DNA from: Labilithrix sp.
GTDB lineage: Bacteria; Myxococcota_A; Polyangia; Polyangiales; Polyangiaceae
Assembly: GCA_019637155.1 (NCBI GenBank)
Contig: JAHBWE010000019.1
Location: 124,001-188,000 of the forward strand
Direction of reading: 5' to 3'
Length of the DNA: 64,000 nucleotides
How positions within the stretch are numbered: the first letter of the stretch is position 1; each line of letters begins with the position of its first letter. The position numbers and the translations under genes were made by a program. Below the pieces are notes generated by a model, which was not told where the DNA came from, searched no databases, and saw only the letters and a list, made by a program, of their open reading frames with translations. Positions 30,820-39,784 of this stretch are shown piece by piece.

Positions 30820-31659
30820 TCACACGAGCAGGCGGAGCAGCGCGGCGCGTCCGGTCCTGCCGAGCCGCCGGAGCACGGCCACGCGGCGCCGGCGGACGTG
30901 CGCGGGCGAGGTCCCGAGCGTGGCCGCGGCCGCGGCGACGGGTTGCTCGAAGCCCGCCAGCACCGCGCGATCGAGCGCGGAGAGCCGCGCGCCGAGGGCC
31001 GCCTCCTCGAGCAGCCCGCGGTTCGCCGTCGCCGCGTCCTCCGCGCGCACGCGCTGGACGCTCAGGCGGACGTGGTCCTCGCTCAGGCGCTCGGCCTCGA
31101 GGACCTCGTACAGCTCGGGCGCGCGCTCGCGCACCGTCGTCGCGCGCGGCTCCCGCGCGAGGAGTGGGCAGTCGGCGCACGGAACCGAGCAGTGGTGGAG
31201 CACCTCGTGGCAGCGCGGGCCGCCGGACAGGAAGTAGTGACGGACCTCCGCGCCGATCGTGAGGCGGCGGAGGTGGCCGAACGTCGCGGGATCGATCTCG
31301 ATCTCGTACTCGATCGCGGGCGAGTCCTCCGCGGCGCGCTTCTGCTCGACCGCGGCGCAGACGACGAGGACCGCGCCGGAGTCGATGAGCGCCCCGCGGA
31401 GCGTGAGCTCGACCCGGCCCACGCCGTCGGGCATGACGATCGTGCAGATCGTGTCGCGCCCGAGGATGCCCTCGAGGGCCCGCCGCGCGAGCTCCCAGAG
31501 CGGATCCATCCGCGAGCCCTCCAGGAGCTCCGCGCCCGGCTCGAGCTCGAGCAGCGCCGCGAGCCGCTCGTCGAAGAGGCGCACCTGGAGCGTCCGATCG
31601 ATCACCAGCGCCGGCGCGCATCGAGCGGCGAGGAGCTCCGCGAGCGCTTTCCAGTCCAT
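30820..31659 (-). CDS. PAS/Cys-motif regulator B with degenerate LuxR-type HTH
   Basis: A 279-residue protein. The N-terminal PAS-like part (ALVIDRTLQVRLFDERLAALL) is followed by a Cys cluster CHEVLHHCSVPCADCP (about 170-185) that could bind metal, heme or an Fe-S cluster. The C-terminus (LSALDRAVLAGFEQPVAAAAATLGTSPAHVRRRRVAVLRRLG) fits a LuxR-like HTH but lacks the usual T-V--H recognition. It is a paralogue of the next upstream gene, sharing the Cys motif and the EYEIEIDPATFGHL-like strand, and is probably a divergent partner. Confidence 0.68.
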   Translation of the reverse strand: MDWKALAELLAARCAPALVIDRTLQVRLFDERLAALLELEPGAELLEGSRMDPLWELARRALEGILGRDTICTIVMPDGVGRVELTLRGALIDSGAVLVVCAAVEQKRAAEDSPAIEYEIEIDPATFGHLRRLTIGAEVRHYFLSGGPRCHEVLHHCSVPCADCPLLAREPRATTVRERAPELYEVLEAERLSEDHVRLSVQRVRAEDAATANRGLLEEAALGARLSALDRAVLAGFEQPVAAAAATLGTSPAHVRRRRVAVLRRLGRTGRAALLRLLV

Positions 31660-31755
31660 CGAGCTCGTACGACAGCAAACCGAGGCCGGCGCGCCTACCG
31701 CTCGGCGGGGCAGGGCCCACTCGCTCGAAGTACAGTCGCGGCGCCGGGCGCGCGG

Positions 31756-32643
31756 TCAGGTGATCAGGCGCACGAGGTCCGCGCGCGAGTCCGCGCCGAG
31801 CTTCTCGAGGACGTTGGCTTGATGGAACTTCACCGTCCGGATGCTGATCCCCAAGATCGTCGCGATGTCGGCGAGCGAGCGCCCCATCAGGAGGTAGGTC
31901 AGCACCGCGCGCTCGCGCTCGGAGAGGTGCGCCGCGTCGGCGAGCGAGCGGAGCTTGGACTCGTGGATCGCGTTGAGTGTCCGCTCCGAGATCCGGCGGA
32001 GCCGCACGCGGATGCGGTCGTCCTGCGCCTCCGCGGTGACGACCTCGTAGATGTTCTCCGGTCCGCCGATCCAGCGCGCCGCCGTGCGCGGCCAGCGCGT
32101 CGCTTCGTGCTGGAGCGCCGGGCAGTCGTTGCACGGCGTGCCGTGTCCGTGGATCGCCGCGTAGCAGCGCTCGGGCAGGACCTTCAGCCGCGGGCCGCGC
32201 GGCGTGGTGAGGCTGATGAGCCGGCCGAAGTCGGAGACGGAGGAGGCGATCTCGTAGTCGACCTCGTCCTCGCACGCGAGGGTGTGGGCTTCGAGCGGCT
32301 CCGCCGACGACACGGTGAGGAGGAGCCCTTGCTCGTCGTTTCGGCCGACGAGCGCGGCCTGGAGCTTGAGGACGAAGCGCGCGTTCTGCGGCGTGCTCGC
32401 CTCGCAATCGAAGGAGCGCAACGTCCCGGAGAGCGCCCGTTCGATCCGTGAGCGGGCGACGACGGCGTGCGCCGTGGGTGCGATCGCCTCCGACCAGTGA
32501 CGTCCTTCGATGTCCTCGCGCTGCCAGCCGAGGAGGGTCTCGAAGGACGTGCTGAACATGCGAACGTAGCCGTCGCGATCGAGCAGCGCGCATGCCTGTC
32601 CTTGGTTGGCGAAGTGAAGTGCGACCGCTTGCCAGCTCACCAC
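31756..32643 (-). CDS. PAS/Cys-motif regulator A with LuxR HTH
   Basis: A 295-residue protein from GTG. PAS domain at about 10-115 (ACALLDRDGYVRMFSTSFETLLGWQREDI), Cys cluster CYAAIHGHGTPCNDCPAL (about 170-187), then a clear LuxR HTH at the C-terminus: LSERERAVLTYLLMGRSLADIATILGISIRTVKFHQANVLEKLG. The C-x4-H-x5-C-x2-C motif is shared with the downstream paralogue and suggests a redox- or ligand-sensing metal centre. Predicted cytoplasmic DNA-binding regulator of the GTPase island. Confidence 0.8.
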   Translation of the reverse strand: MVSWQAVALHFANQGQACALLDRDGYVRMFSTSFETLLGWQREDIEGRHWSEAIAPTAHAVVARSRIERALSGTLRSFDCEASTPQNARFVLKLQAALVGRNDEQGLLLTVSSAEPLEAHTLACEDEVDYEIASSVSDFGRLISLTTPRGPRLKVLPERCYAAIHGHGTPCNDCPALQHEATRWPRTAARWIGGPENIYEVVTAEAQDDRIRVRLRRISERTLNAIHESKLRSLADAAHLSERERAVLTYLLMGRSLADIATILGISIRTVKFHQANVLEKLGADSRADLVRLIT

Positions 32644-32759
32644 GTCGGCTCGCTCCCTCTCCCCCTACGGTCTCTCCCCGTCGAGACATCATTCACGCGG
32701 TCGTCGTGCGTTCCATGGAAAACGCTGACGCATCGCTGCTCAGCGCTGCTCAATGCTGC

Positions 32760-35078
32760 TCAGCGCTGCTCACCAGCTGCTCGGGTCCTCGTGCTCCGCC
32801 GCGCGAGCTCCTCTCGATCGCGGACGAGCTCTGCGACGCGCTCGAGCCCGCGCGCGAGGCAGCGGCGAAAGGTGCTGTACGGCATCGCCATTTCGGCGGC
32901 GATCTTCTCGTGTTTCCCCGCGCGCTCGAAGTACACCGCCTCGAGCACCTCCCGCTCCTTCTTCTCGCGGTATCCGCTCCCGAGCGAGGTGACGATCTGC
33001 CGGAGCAGCCGCTCGAGCACCACCGCTTTGTCGGCCGGGATCGCGTCGGCGCTCGCCTCGGCCGCGACGACGCTGAGCGAGAGGAGCGGGCTGTCGACGA
33101 GCCGCTCGGGGCGCTCGAGGAGGAGGAGCGCCTCGCGCACCGTCGCGGTCGATATGAGCGGCGTGGAGATGGGGACGGTGGGCAGATGAACGGTCCCCCG
33201 GACGTCGCTCGCTTCGAGGAGGGCGGTCAGCACCGCGCGCGGCGAGATCCCTCGAAGGTCGCTGTAGATCTGAGAGTGCGGTCCCACCATCTCCGGCGCG
33301 TCGCAGAAGGGCAGGTCCATCGTCGCGATCGGGAGCTCGTTGCTCGGGAGCGTGAAGATCGCCCCGACCGCGTGCGGCCGCGCGAGCACGATCGGGAAGA
33401 AGCGCCGGAAGAGCGACTGCGAGGTGGCGGCCCAGGCCCCCGCCGCCGCGTCCTTGCCGATCCACGAGAGGACCGCGATCACGTGCTCGTCGGCCGCGAG
33501 CGTCGCGCGCTGCCGGAGCAGCTCGAGCGCGGACGCGAGCTCGGTGTCGTCGCGGATCTCGCCGAGCCGCGCCGCGTTCGCGAGCGTGATCGTCACGTAC
33601 TGGCAGATCCCTTCGATCCCGTCGGCCCCTTCGACGACGATCGTGACGGCGTAGCCTCGATCCAACCGCCGGAGGAGCGCCGCGGCCGCGCGCTCGTCCC
33701 CGAACGCGGCGGACGCGACGTCGATCGCGGCGCGCTCGGTCCGCCGCGCGATGCGGGCGAGAGGGAGTCGGTCCGCGCGCGAGCCGGCGAGGAGCCGGAC
33801 GAGCGGCCGGTCGTCGAGCGAGTCGAGGAGGTCGTCGAGGACCGGCACGAGCATCGACACTGTCTCCATCTCGAGCTGCAGCCCGACGTGATGGACGAGC
33901 CGCCGTTGCAGGTCGGCGTAGCGGACGGGGGACCGCGCGCGCAGGCGCCGCGTGAGCGCCTCGCGCACGACGAGGGGCATGCGGTAGCCGATGCCGCTCG
34001 CGTCCGGGACCGCGACGGTGGCGAGGACGTCGAACGCGGCGGCGGGGTCGACGTCGTCATCGAGCAGCGGCGCGAGGATCTCCTCCGTGACCCGCGCGGG
34101 GATCGAGGCCGCCTCCAGGAGCTCGCGCCGGCCGGCGACGTCGAGGCCGAGCCCGAGCTCGAGCTCGGCTGCTCCGCGAATGGTGCCGGCGAGGGTGACG
34201 ACGCAGAGCGGGTGGCCGAAAGCGCGCCGGACCAGATCGCCGACGTGCTCGGGCGGCACCCCGAGGCTCGTCGCGAGCTCGGCGATCTCCTCGTCCCCGA
34301 GCACGGCGAGCGCCATCACGCGCGGCTTGCGGAGGGACGCGCCCCACGAGCGAGGATCGGGCGATCGTCGTGACGCGACGATCACGCGGCAGTCGGCGGG
34401 GAGGATCGAGCACGGGTTCTCGGCCCCGTCGTCGCGCGCGTCCTGCCAGTGATCGAAGTTGTCGATGATGACGACCCACCCCCGCATCCCGAGCGCGCGC
34501 GCCCGCGCGACCCGCTCGAGCGGCGAGCGCGCGGGCGGGCCGCCGGTGATCTCGAGCGCGATCGCCTCTTGCGTCGGCGGGACGCGGCGCGCGTCGATGC
34601 GGACGCACGGGCAGCCGAGCTCGTCGCAGCGCGCGGCGAGGGCGGCGAGGAGGGCGCTCTTCCCGATGCCGAGCGGCCCCTGGACGTAGAGGACGTCGTC
34701 GCTCCCGTCGGCGAGGTAGTCCTCGAGCTGGGAGAGCTCCGCGACGCGGCCCACGACGTAGGGGATGGAGCGGGAGGTGCGACCGCGCTTCCCCGCGGTC
34801 TCGAAGAGGAGGAGCCACGTCTCGTCGCCGACCGCGGCGCTGCGCGCGACGAGGGTCCGGCCTTCGATCGCGGGCGGGAGCGTGACCTGGCCCGTCAGGC
34901 GATGCGCCGCGAGGAGGGCGAGCCGGCGCGCCGGGAGCGGGAGCAGATCGAGGAGGAGGCGGCCCTCGAGCGGCGGCGACGTGTCGAGCCACCGGGCGAG
35001 CCGGCGATCGGCGCTGACGAGCCGCATCTCCGCATCGACGACGCCGATGAGTTGCTCGTTCGCGCTGGGCTCTCCCAT
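32760..35078 (-). CDS. Large AAA/STAND-type transcriptional regulator
   Basis: A 772-residue protein from ATG 35078 (an upstream start would add 19 unlikely residues). A short PAS-like N-terminus is followed by VVGRVAELSQLEDYLADG and P-loop GPLGIGKS (134-141), Walker B VVIIDNFDHW and sensor IVASRRSPD: an AAA/STAND ATPase like those of MalT-type regulators. The middle is helical. The C-terminal HTH (ERAGKHEKIAAEMAMPYSTFRRCLARGLERV) resembles sigma region 4 or ECF-like DNA-binding. Probably an ATP-dependent activator for this island. Confidence 0.75.
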   Translation of the reverse strand: MGEPSANEQLIGVVDAEMRLVSADRRLARWLDTSPPLEGRLLLDLLPLPARRLALLAAHRLTGQVTLPPAIEGRTLVARSAAVGDETWLLLFETAGKRGRTSRSIPYVVGRVAELSQLEDYLADGSDDVLYVQGPLGIGKSALLAALAARCDELGCPCVRIDARRVPPTQEAIALEITGGPPARSPLERVARARALGMRGWVVIIDNFDHWQDARDDGAENPCSILPADCRVIVASRRSPDPRSWGASLRKPRVMALAVLGDEEIAELATSLGVPPEHVGDLVRRAFGHPLCVVTLAGTIRGAAELELGLGLDVAGRRELLEAASIPARVTEEILAPLLDDDVDPAAAFDVLATVAVPDASGIGYRMPLVVREALTRRLRARSPVRYADLQRRLVHHVGLQLEMETVSMLVPVLDDLLDSLDDRPLVRLLAGSRADRLPLARIARRTERAAIDVASAAFGDERAAAALLRRLDRGYAVTIVVEGADGIEGICQYVTITLANAARLGEIRDDTELASALELLRQRATLAADEHVIAVLSWIGKDAAAGAWAATSQSLFRRFFPIVLARPHAVGAIFTLPSNELPIATMDLPFCDAPEMVGPHSQIYSDLRGISPRAVLTALLEASDVRGTVHLPTVPISTPLISTATVREALLLLERPERLVDSPLLSLSVVAAEASADAIPADKAVVLERLLRQIVTSLGSGYREKKEREVLEAVYFERAGKHEKIAAEMAMPYSTFRRCLARGLERVAELVRDREELARRSTRTRAAGEQR

Positions 35079-35192
35079 CTTTGCGATCAGCCGTCCATGC
35101 TCGCGCCGCTTCGCGGGGCGCGGGCCGAGCGCCAAGATACCAACGAGCGCGCTCTCCTCCGGCGCTTTCGGCGCGCTCGATCGCGGCGCGAT

Positions 35193-35885
35193 CTAGGCCT
35201 CCCGCCGCTTCGACTCGAGGGCGAGCGTGAGCTCTTCGACGAGCGCGTCGCGGTCGCGGAGCGCGCGCTCGAGCGACGCGGCGTCGAGCGGTGAGGCCGC
35301 GAGCGCGTCGACGAGGCGGCGCTCCAGCGCGTCGATCGTCGCGTCTCGCGACTCCGTGAGCTCGCGGACCCGGGCCTCGAGGCGGGCTATCCCGTTCCGC
35401 AGCTCGAGGACCTCTCGCTGCGTGTCGCGGAGGAGGGACTCCGTCGACCGGAGCTTCTTCTCGTGCGCGCCGTGCTCCTGCTGCGCGGTCGCGAGGCGGG
35501 CGGCCGCGTCGCGCCGCTCGGCCTCCTTGCGCGCGATCGTCTGCTCGAGCCGCGTCTGCTCGCGCACGCGTTGCTCGAGCTCGAGGCGGAGCGGCGCGAG
35601 GAGCGCCTCCTCGTCGATGATCGGGGCGGGCGCCTGCGCCGCGAGCTCGCGCCGCGCCGCGTCGCGCTCGGCGGCCACGCCCGCGAGCCGCTCCTCCAGC
35701 GCGCGGAGCTGGCGCGCCCGCGTGTCCGCTTCACCGGCGCGCGCCTCCGCGGCGGCCGCGCTCGCGGCCTCGGCGTCGGCGAGACGAGCGCGGAGCGCGT
35801 CGAGCTCGGAGCCTGCGACGAGGCGGCGGAGCCAGGCGAGGAGCCCTTTGCTGTTTGGCGCGAGCGCGCTCTCGTCGCGGCTCAT
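35193..35885 (-). CDS. Coiled-coil protein coupled to the second GTPase
   Basis: A 230-residue protein that is coiled coil for most of its length (about 25-210; heptads of Leu/Ala with Glu/Arg), with a short PAPIIDEEALLAPLRL break. ATG 35885 overlaps the GTPase stop codon. No enzymatic motif. It probably acts as scaffold or effector for the GTPase. Confidence 0.7.
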   Translation of the reverse strand: MSRDESALAPNSKGLLAWLRRLVAGSELDALRARLADAEAASAAAAEARAGEADTRARQLRALEERLAGVAAERDAARRELAAQAPAPIIDEEALLAPLRLELEQRVREQTRLEQTIARKEAERRDAAARLATAQQEHGAHEKKLRSTESLLRDTQREVLELRNGIARLEARVRELTESRDATIDALERRLVDALAASPLDAASLERALRDRDALVEELTLALESKRREA

Positions 35886-36886
35886 GGCTCGATGCTCCAG
35901 AGCCAGGTGTCCGCGATCGCGAAGGTCGCGGCGGTCGTGGCGGTCGTGGCGGTCGCGTTCTTCGCGTTTTTCGCGTCGAGGCGGACGCGCTCGAGCGCGC
36001 GAGCGTGAAGCGCGGCGCGCGCGTCGTCCGCGGCGGCGTGCGGGATCGCGCGCGCCGAGAGCGCGCCGGCGCGCAGGGTGAAGGCGCCGTGTGTGTCGTC
36101 GACCGCGAGGGCGCCCGTCGCGATCGCGCGGGCGAGCGCGCGGAGCGTGCGGCGTCCGCCCGGCTCCGGCCACACGTCGCCGCGCGGCGCGTCCTCGTCC
36201 GGCAGCGGCGGACACGTCGCCGCGCCGAGGCGCGCCGAGCCGTCGAGCCGCGCGAGGAGCGTGGCCTCGTCTTCGGCCGCCGGCATGGCCTCCGCGCCGA
36301 TCTGCACGAGGTCCCGCTCGACGAGCGTCGCCGCGCTCCGGATCGCGCGCATGACGGTCTCGCGCACGCCGGCCCCGTTCGTCACGCTCGCGGGGACGAC
36401 CTCGATCGCGGCCGGGATCGCGAGCGCCGCCGCGACGGCCTCGGGTGTGAGCGCGTCGGGGAGGTCTTGTTGGTTCGCCTGGACGATGATCGGGGGAGGG
36501 GCCGCGCGTTCGGCGAGGCGCGCGAGGAGGAGCTCGAGCGCCGGCTTCGCCTCGCGGACCCCGGCGCGCGTGCTGTCGCAGACGAACACGATCACGTCGG
36601 CCTCGAGCGCGATCCGGAGGCGGCGGATCGAGAGACCGCCGCGGCCCGGCGTCGTGACGAGCTGGGCGCGCAGCGGATACCCGCCGACGACGCCGCCGTT
36701 GAAGGTGAGCCAGTCGAAGTAGGTGGTGGCGGTCTCGGTCCGTCGCGGCGACGAGAGCTCTCCGCGCCGCTGCGCCGAGAAGGTCTCGACGAGCGCGGCG
36801 AGGTTCGCGGTCTTGCCCGAGCCGGACGGCCCGTCGTAGACCACGCGCACGATGACGTGGCCGTTGCGTCGATCGAAGGCACCCAT
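35882..36886 (-). CDS. Divergent small GTPase with C-terminal extension
   Basis: A 334-residue protein related to the GTPase at 23345. P-loop GPSGSGKT (19-26) is intact, but the G3 motif is TPGR rather than PGQ and the G4 motif reads NQQD rather than NKxD, so guanine specificity or catalysis may differ. FDWLTFNGGVVGGYPLRAQLVTTPG matches FDWLDFAGGFVDGRRVRCQLVSVPG of the first. The extension has WPEPGGRRTLRALARA like the first (WPPVKGRAAVAAA). Probably first gene of the string; upstream promoter not identified. Confidence 0.8.
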   Translation of the reverse strand: MGAFDRRNGHVIVRVVYDGPSGSGKTANLAALVETFSAQRRGELSSPRRTETATTYFDWLTFNGGVVGGYPLRAQLVTTPGRGGLSIRRLRIALEADVIVFVCDSTRAGVREAKPALELLLARLAERAAPPPIIVQANQQDLPDALTPEAVAAALAIPAAIEVVPASVTNGAGVRETVMRAIRSAATLVERDLVQIGAEAMPAAEDEATLLARLDGSARLGAATCPPLPDEDAPRGDVWPEPGGRRTLRALARAIATGALAVDDTHGAFTLRAGALSARAIPHAAADDARAALHARALERVRLDAKNAKNATATTATTAATFAIADTWLWSIEP

Positions 36887-36985
36887 GAGGCGGAGATCGA
36901 GAGTCGCCCGACGGCGCCGGGTCGAATACTGTCCGTCGGGGTCGTCGTCCTGATCGACGAGCCAGGCGACGCCGCGCGGCCGTGG

Positions 36986-37930
36986 TCAGGGCCGCGGGTA
37001 CGTCATGACGAGGCTCATCCAGCACTCCTCGCTCGTCGGGTTGACGTAGGCGTGTGGGACGTCGGCGGTGAACGCGATCGCGTCGCCTTTCGCGAGGTCG
37101 AAGGTGTCCGCGCCGAGCTCGAGGACGAGGCGCCCCTGCGTGACGAGGAGGTGCTCGCGCGTGCCGGCCGCGTGCGGCTCGGCGTCCTCGCGCGCGCGGG
37201 CGGCGAGGAACAGCTCGTAGAACTCGAAGCTGCCTTTGTCGTCGGGCGAGAACAGCGCGCGGGACGAGAAGCGCCCGTCGGCGTCGGTGATCGGGCGCGC
37301 GCTCGTGCGGCGGAAGATGCGCGTCGCGAGGTTGGTCGGCTGCGCGAGGAGCGCCGAGAACGGCACCTCGAACGCGCGCGCGAGCTTCCATAGCGCGCCG
37401 AGGCTCGGGACGGTGCGGCCGATCTCGACCTGCCCGAGCGTCTGCCGGCCGACGCCGGTGAGGCCGGCGAGGACGTCGAGGCTCCAGCCGCGCGCGGTGC
37501 GGAGGCGCTTCAGGTTCGCGCCGACGACCGCGTCGAGCGGGGTCGCTTCTTCTTCGACCGCGGTCTTCTCCTTCTCCGCCTCCGCGCTCCCTGGCTTCTC
37601 CGCGCTCCCTGGCTTCTCCGGCGTGACGATCGCGAGGCCCGCTTCCCGCCACGCGGCGGTTCCGCCGTCGAGGTTGAGCACCTCGCCGGCCCCGTTCTTC
37701 AGCGCGAGCTCGGCGGCCTGCCGGCTGCGGCCGCCGCGCTCGCAGACGAAGAGCACGCGTTTCCCGAGCTGCGCGCCGGCGAGGTCCTCGCGGAGCCGGC
37801 CGAGCGGCACGAGGCGCGCGCCGGGGAGGTGACCGGTCGCCCACTCGTGCGGCTCGCGCACGTCGACGACGTCGATTTCCTCTTTCGCGATGAGCTCTTG
37901 CGCGTCGCGCGGGGCGACCGTCCGTACCAT
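36986..37930 (-). CDS. Rhodanese - XRE HTH - cupin fusion regulator
   Basis: A 314-residue three-domain protein. Residues 1-105 are rhodanese (VDVREPHEW, active loop VCERGGRS with Cys63). A linker with EKPGSAEKPGSAE leads to an XRE HTH (about 132-195, LKRLRTARGWSLDVLAGLTGVGRQTLGQVEIGR) and a C-terminal cupin (about 230-312, HAAGTREHLLVTQGRLVLELG, DAIAFTADVPHAYVN). XRE-cupin regulators sense sulfur compounds or amino-acid derivatives; the rhodanese domain suggests direct persulfide sensing. It lies just downstream of the encapsulin/cysteine desulfurase genes, its likely targets. Confidence 0.82.
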   Translation of the reverse strand: MVRTVAPRDAQELIAKEEIDVVDVREPHEWATGHLPGARLVPLGRLREDLAGAQLGKRVLFVCERGGRSRQAAELALKNGAGEVLNLDGGTAAWREAGLAIVTPEKPGSAEKPGSAEAEKEKTAVEEEATPLDAVVGANLKRLRTARGWSLDVLAGLTGVGRQTLGQVEIGRTVPSLGALWKLARAFEVPFSALLAQPTNLATRIFRRTSARPITDADGRFSSRALFSPDDKGSFEFYELFLAARAREDAEPHAAGTREHLLVTQGRLVLELGADTFDLAKGDAIAFTADVPHAYVNPTSEECWMSLVMTYPRP

Positions 37931-37984
37931 CGGATCTTGATATCGCGAGCGCGCCGCGCCGAGAAGCTCCTCTGCTCGCCCGCG

Positions 37985-39784
37985 TCAGCGGCCGGCCTGG
38001 AGTCGGTGCAGCGCGCGCACGAGCGCGTCGATGTCCTCGCACGTGTTGTACGGCGCGAGCGAGGCGCGCACGGTCGCTTCGTGACCGAACCGCCGGAGGA
38101 TGGGCTGCGCGCAGTGATGCCCCGAGCGCACGGCGATGCCCTCTTGATCGAGGAGTCCGCCGACCTCCTCCGTCTTCTGCCCGTCGAGCACGAACGAGAG
38201 CACGCCCGCCTTCTCGCGCGCGGTCCCGATCATGGTGAGGCCCGGCACGGTCGCGAGCGCGCTCGTGCCGTACTCGAGGAGCTCGTGCTCGTAGCGCTCG
38301 ACGTTGTGGACGCCGACGCGCGAGAGCCAGTCGAGCGCGGCGCCGAGGCCGACCGCGTCGGCGATGTTGCCGGTGCCGGCCTCGAAGCGAGCGGGCGCGG
38401 GCTGATAGGTCGTGCGCTCGAACGTCACGTCCTGGATCATGTTGCCGCCACCTTGCCACGGCGGCATCGCGTCGAGCAGCTCCGCGCGCCCGAACACCGC
38501 GCCGATGCCGGTCGGCGCGAACACCTTGTGCCCGGAGAACACGAAGAAGTCGCAGCCGAGCTTCTGCACGTCGACTGGCATGTGCGAGACCGACTGCGCG
38601 CCGTCGAGCAGCACGATCGCGCCGTGGCGGTGCGCCATGTCGATCATCTCCGCCGCCGGCGTGATCGTGCCGAGCGCGTTCGACACCTGCGTGAACGAGA
38701 CGAGCTTGGTCCGCGGGGAGAGGAGCTTCTCGTACTCCTCGAGGATCACCTGCCCGCGGCTGTCGACCGGCGCGACCTTGAGGCGAGCGCCCTTCTCCGA
38801 GCAGAGCTGCTGCCAGGGGACGATGTTCGCGTGATGCTCGAGCCAGGTGATGACGATCTCGTCGCCCTCGCGCACGTTGCGCCGTCCCCAGCTCTGCGCG
38901 ACGAGGTTGATCCCCTCCGTCGTGCCGCGCACGAACACGATCTCGCGCGGCGACGGCGCGTTGATGAAGCGGCGCACGGTGTCGCGCGCCGCCTCGTAGG
39001 CGTCGGTCGCCTTCGCCGCGAGCGTGTGCGCGGCGCGATGGATGTTCGAGTTCTCGTGCTCGTAGAAGTAGGAGAGCCGATCGATGACCGCGCGCGGCTT
39101 CTGCGTCGTGGCGGCGTTGTCGAGCCACACGAGGCGCTTGCCGCGCACGGGCTCGCTCAGGATCGGAAACTCCTTCTTGATCGCGTTCGGCTCGAAGATC
39201 CGATGCCCGAGCGTGCGGACCGACGGATCGGCCGCCGGCGCGATCTCGAACGCGTCGAGCGCGAAGCGAGGCTCCGAGCCCCACGCCGGCGCCGTCGTCG
39301 CGTCCGGCCGAGCGTCATGGAGCGGAACGCGATACCCAGGCTCGATCGGCGCCTCGAGCGCATCGAACCGCAGCGGCGCATCGAACGGCGCGCCCGTCGC
39401 CGGGAAGACCGCGTCCGTCGCCGGGAACGCGCTTTTCTCCGCCGTGCTCGGCAGCGACGGCGTCAACGCCGCGGTCGGCGGGGACGAGTACGCGCTCGTG
39501 TCCGTCGGTTGCGGGACGCCCGCCGCGGGCGGAGGCGGCGCCGCGTACATGTGATTCGCGAGCTGCGAGATCGCGTGCGTGAGCGAGATGGGATCGAGCT
39601 CGGGCGTCGTCGGCGCGCCGGGGACCTCGGCTCCGGCGAGCGAGATCCCGGGCGTCGACGTCATGATCGCGGCCGGATAATTGGGAGTCTCCGTCGTCCG
39701 CGGCATGTGCGCGGTCAGCAGCGAGACCTCGCCCACGGGCGGAAGTCCCACGGGCGGACCGCCCTTGGGCTCAGGCGTACTCAT
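37985..39784 (-). CDS. Cysteine desulfurase with N-terminal encapsulation domain
   Basis: A 599-residue protein. Residues about 205-599 are a class II (SufS-type) cysteine desulfurase: LDNAATTQKP, PLP Lys420 in SGHKVFAPTG, catalytic Cys558 in RSGHHCAQP. The first about 190 residues are disordered and rich in Pro, Ala and Thr with short conserved-looking pieces (ISLTHAISQLANHMYAA, FPATDAVFPATGAP), as in cargo desulfurases of family 2A encapsulins, where this region targets the enzyme into the shell. Its start overlaps the shell gene stop by 14 nt. Expected role: converting cysteine to alanine and stored sulfur inside the nanocompartment. Confidence 0.88.
   Translation of the reverse strand: MSTPEPKGGPPVGLPPVGEVSLLTAHMPRTTETPNYPAAIMTSTPGISLAGAEVPGAPTTPELDPISLTHAISQLANHMYAAPPPPAAGVPQPTDTSAYSSPPTAALTPSLPSTAEKSAFPATDAVFPATGAPFDAPLRFDALEAPIEPGYRVPLHDARPDATTAPAWGSEPRFALDAFEIAPAADPSVRTLGHRIFEPNAIKKEFPILSEPVRGKRLVWLDNAATTQKPRAVIDRLSYFYEHENSNIHRAAHTLAAKATDAYEAARDTVRRFINAPSPREIVFVRGTTEGINLVAQSWGRRNVREGDEIVITWLEHHANIVPWQQLCSEKGARLKVAPVDSRGQVILEEYEKLLSPRTKLVSFTQVSNALGTITPAAEMIDMAHRHGAIVLLDGAQSVSHMPVDVQKLGCDFFVFSGHKVFAPTGIGAVFGRAELLDAMPPWQGGGNMIQDVTFERTTYQPAPARFEAGTGNIADAVGLGAALDWLSRVGVHNVERYEHELLEYGTSALATVPGLTMIGTAREKAGVLSFVLDGQKTEEVGGLLDQEGIAVRSGHHCAQPILRRFGHEATVRASLAPYNTCEDIDALVRALHRLQAGR

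Noticed and set aside
28454..32692. A 1412-codon open frame spanning several signalling genes
   Set aside because: Only its last 415 codons resemble a protein; the remainder is a shadow of four genes with recognisable domains.
35193..39284. A 1363-codon open frame across the GTPase, regulator and desulfurase genes
   Set aside because: Only the final 230 codons (coiled coil) are credible; the rest is opposite-phase shadow.
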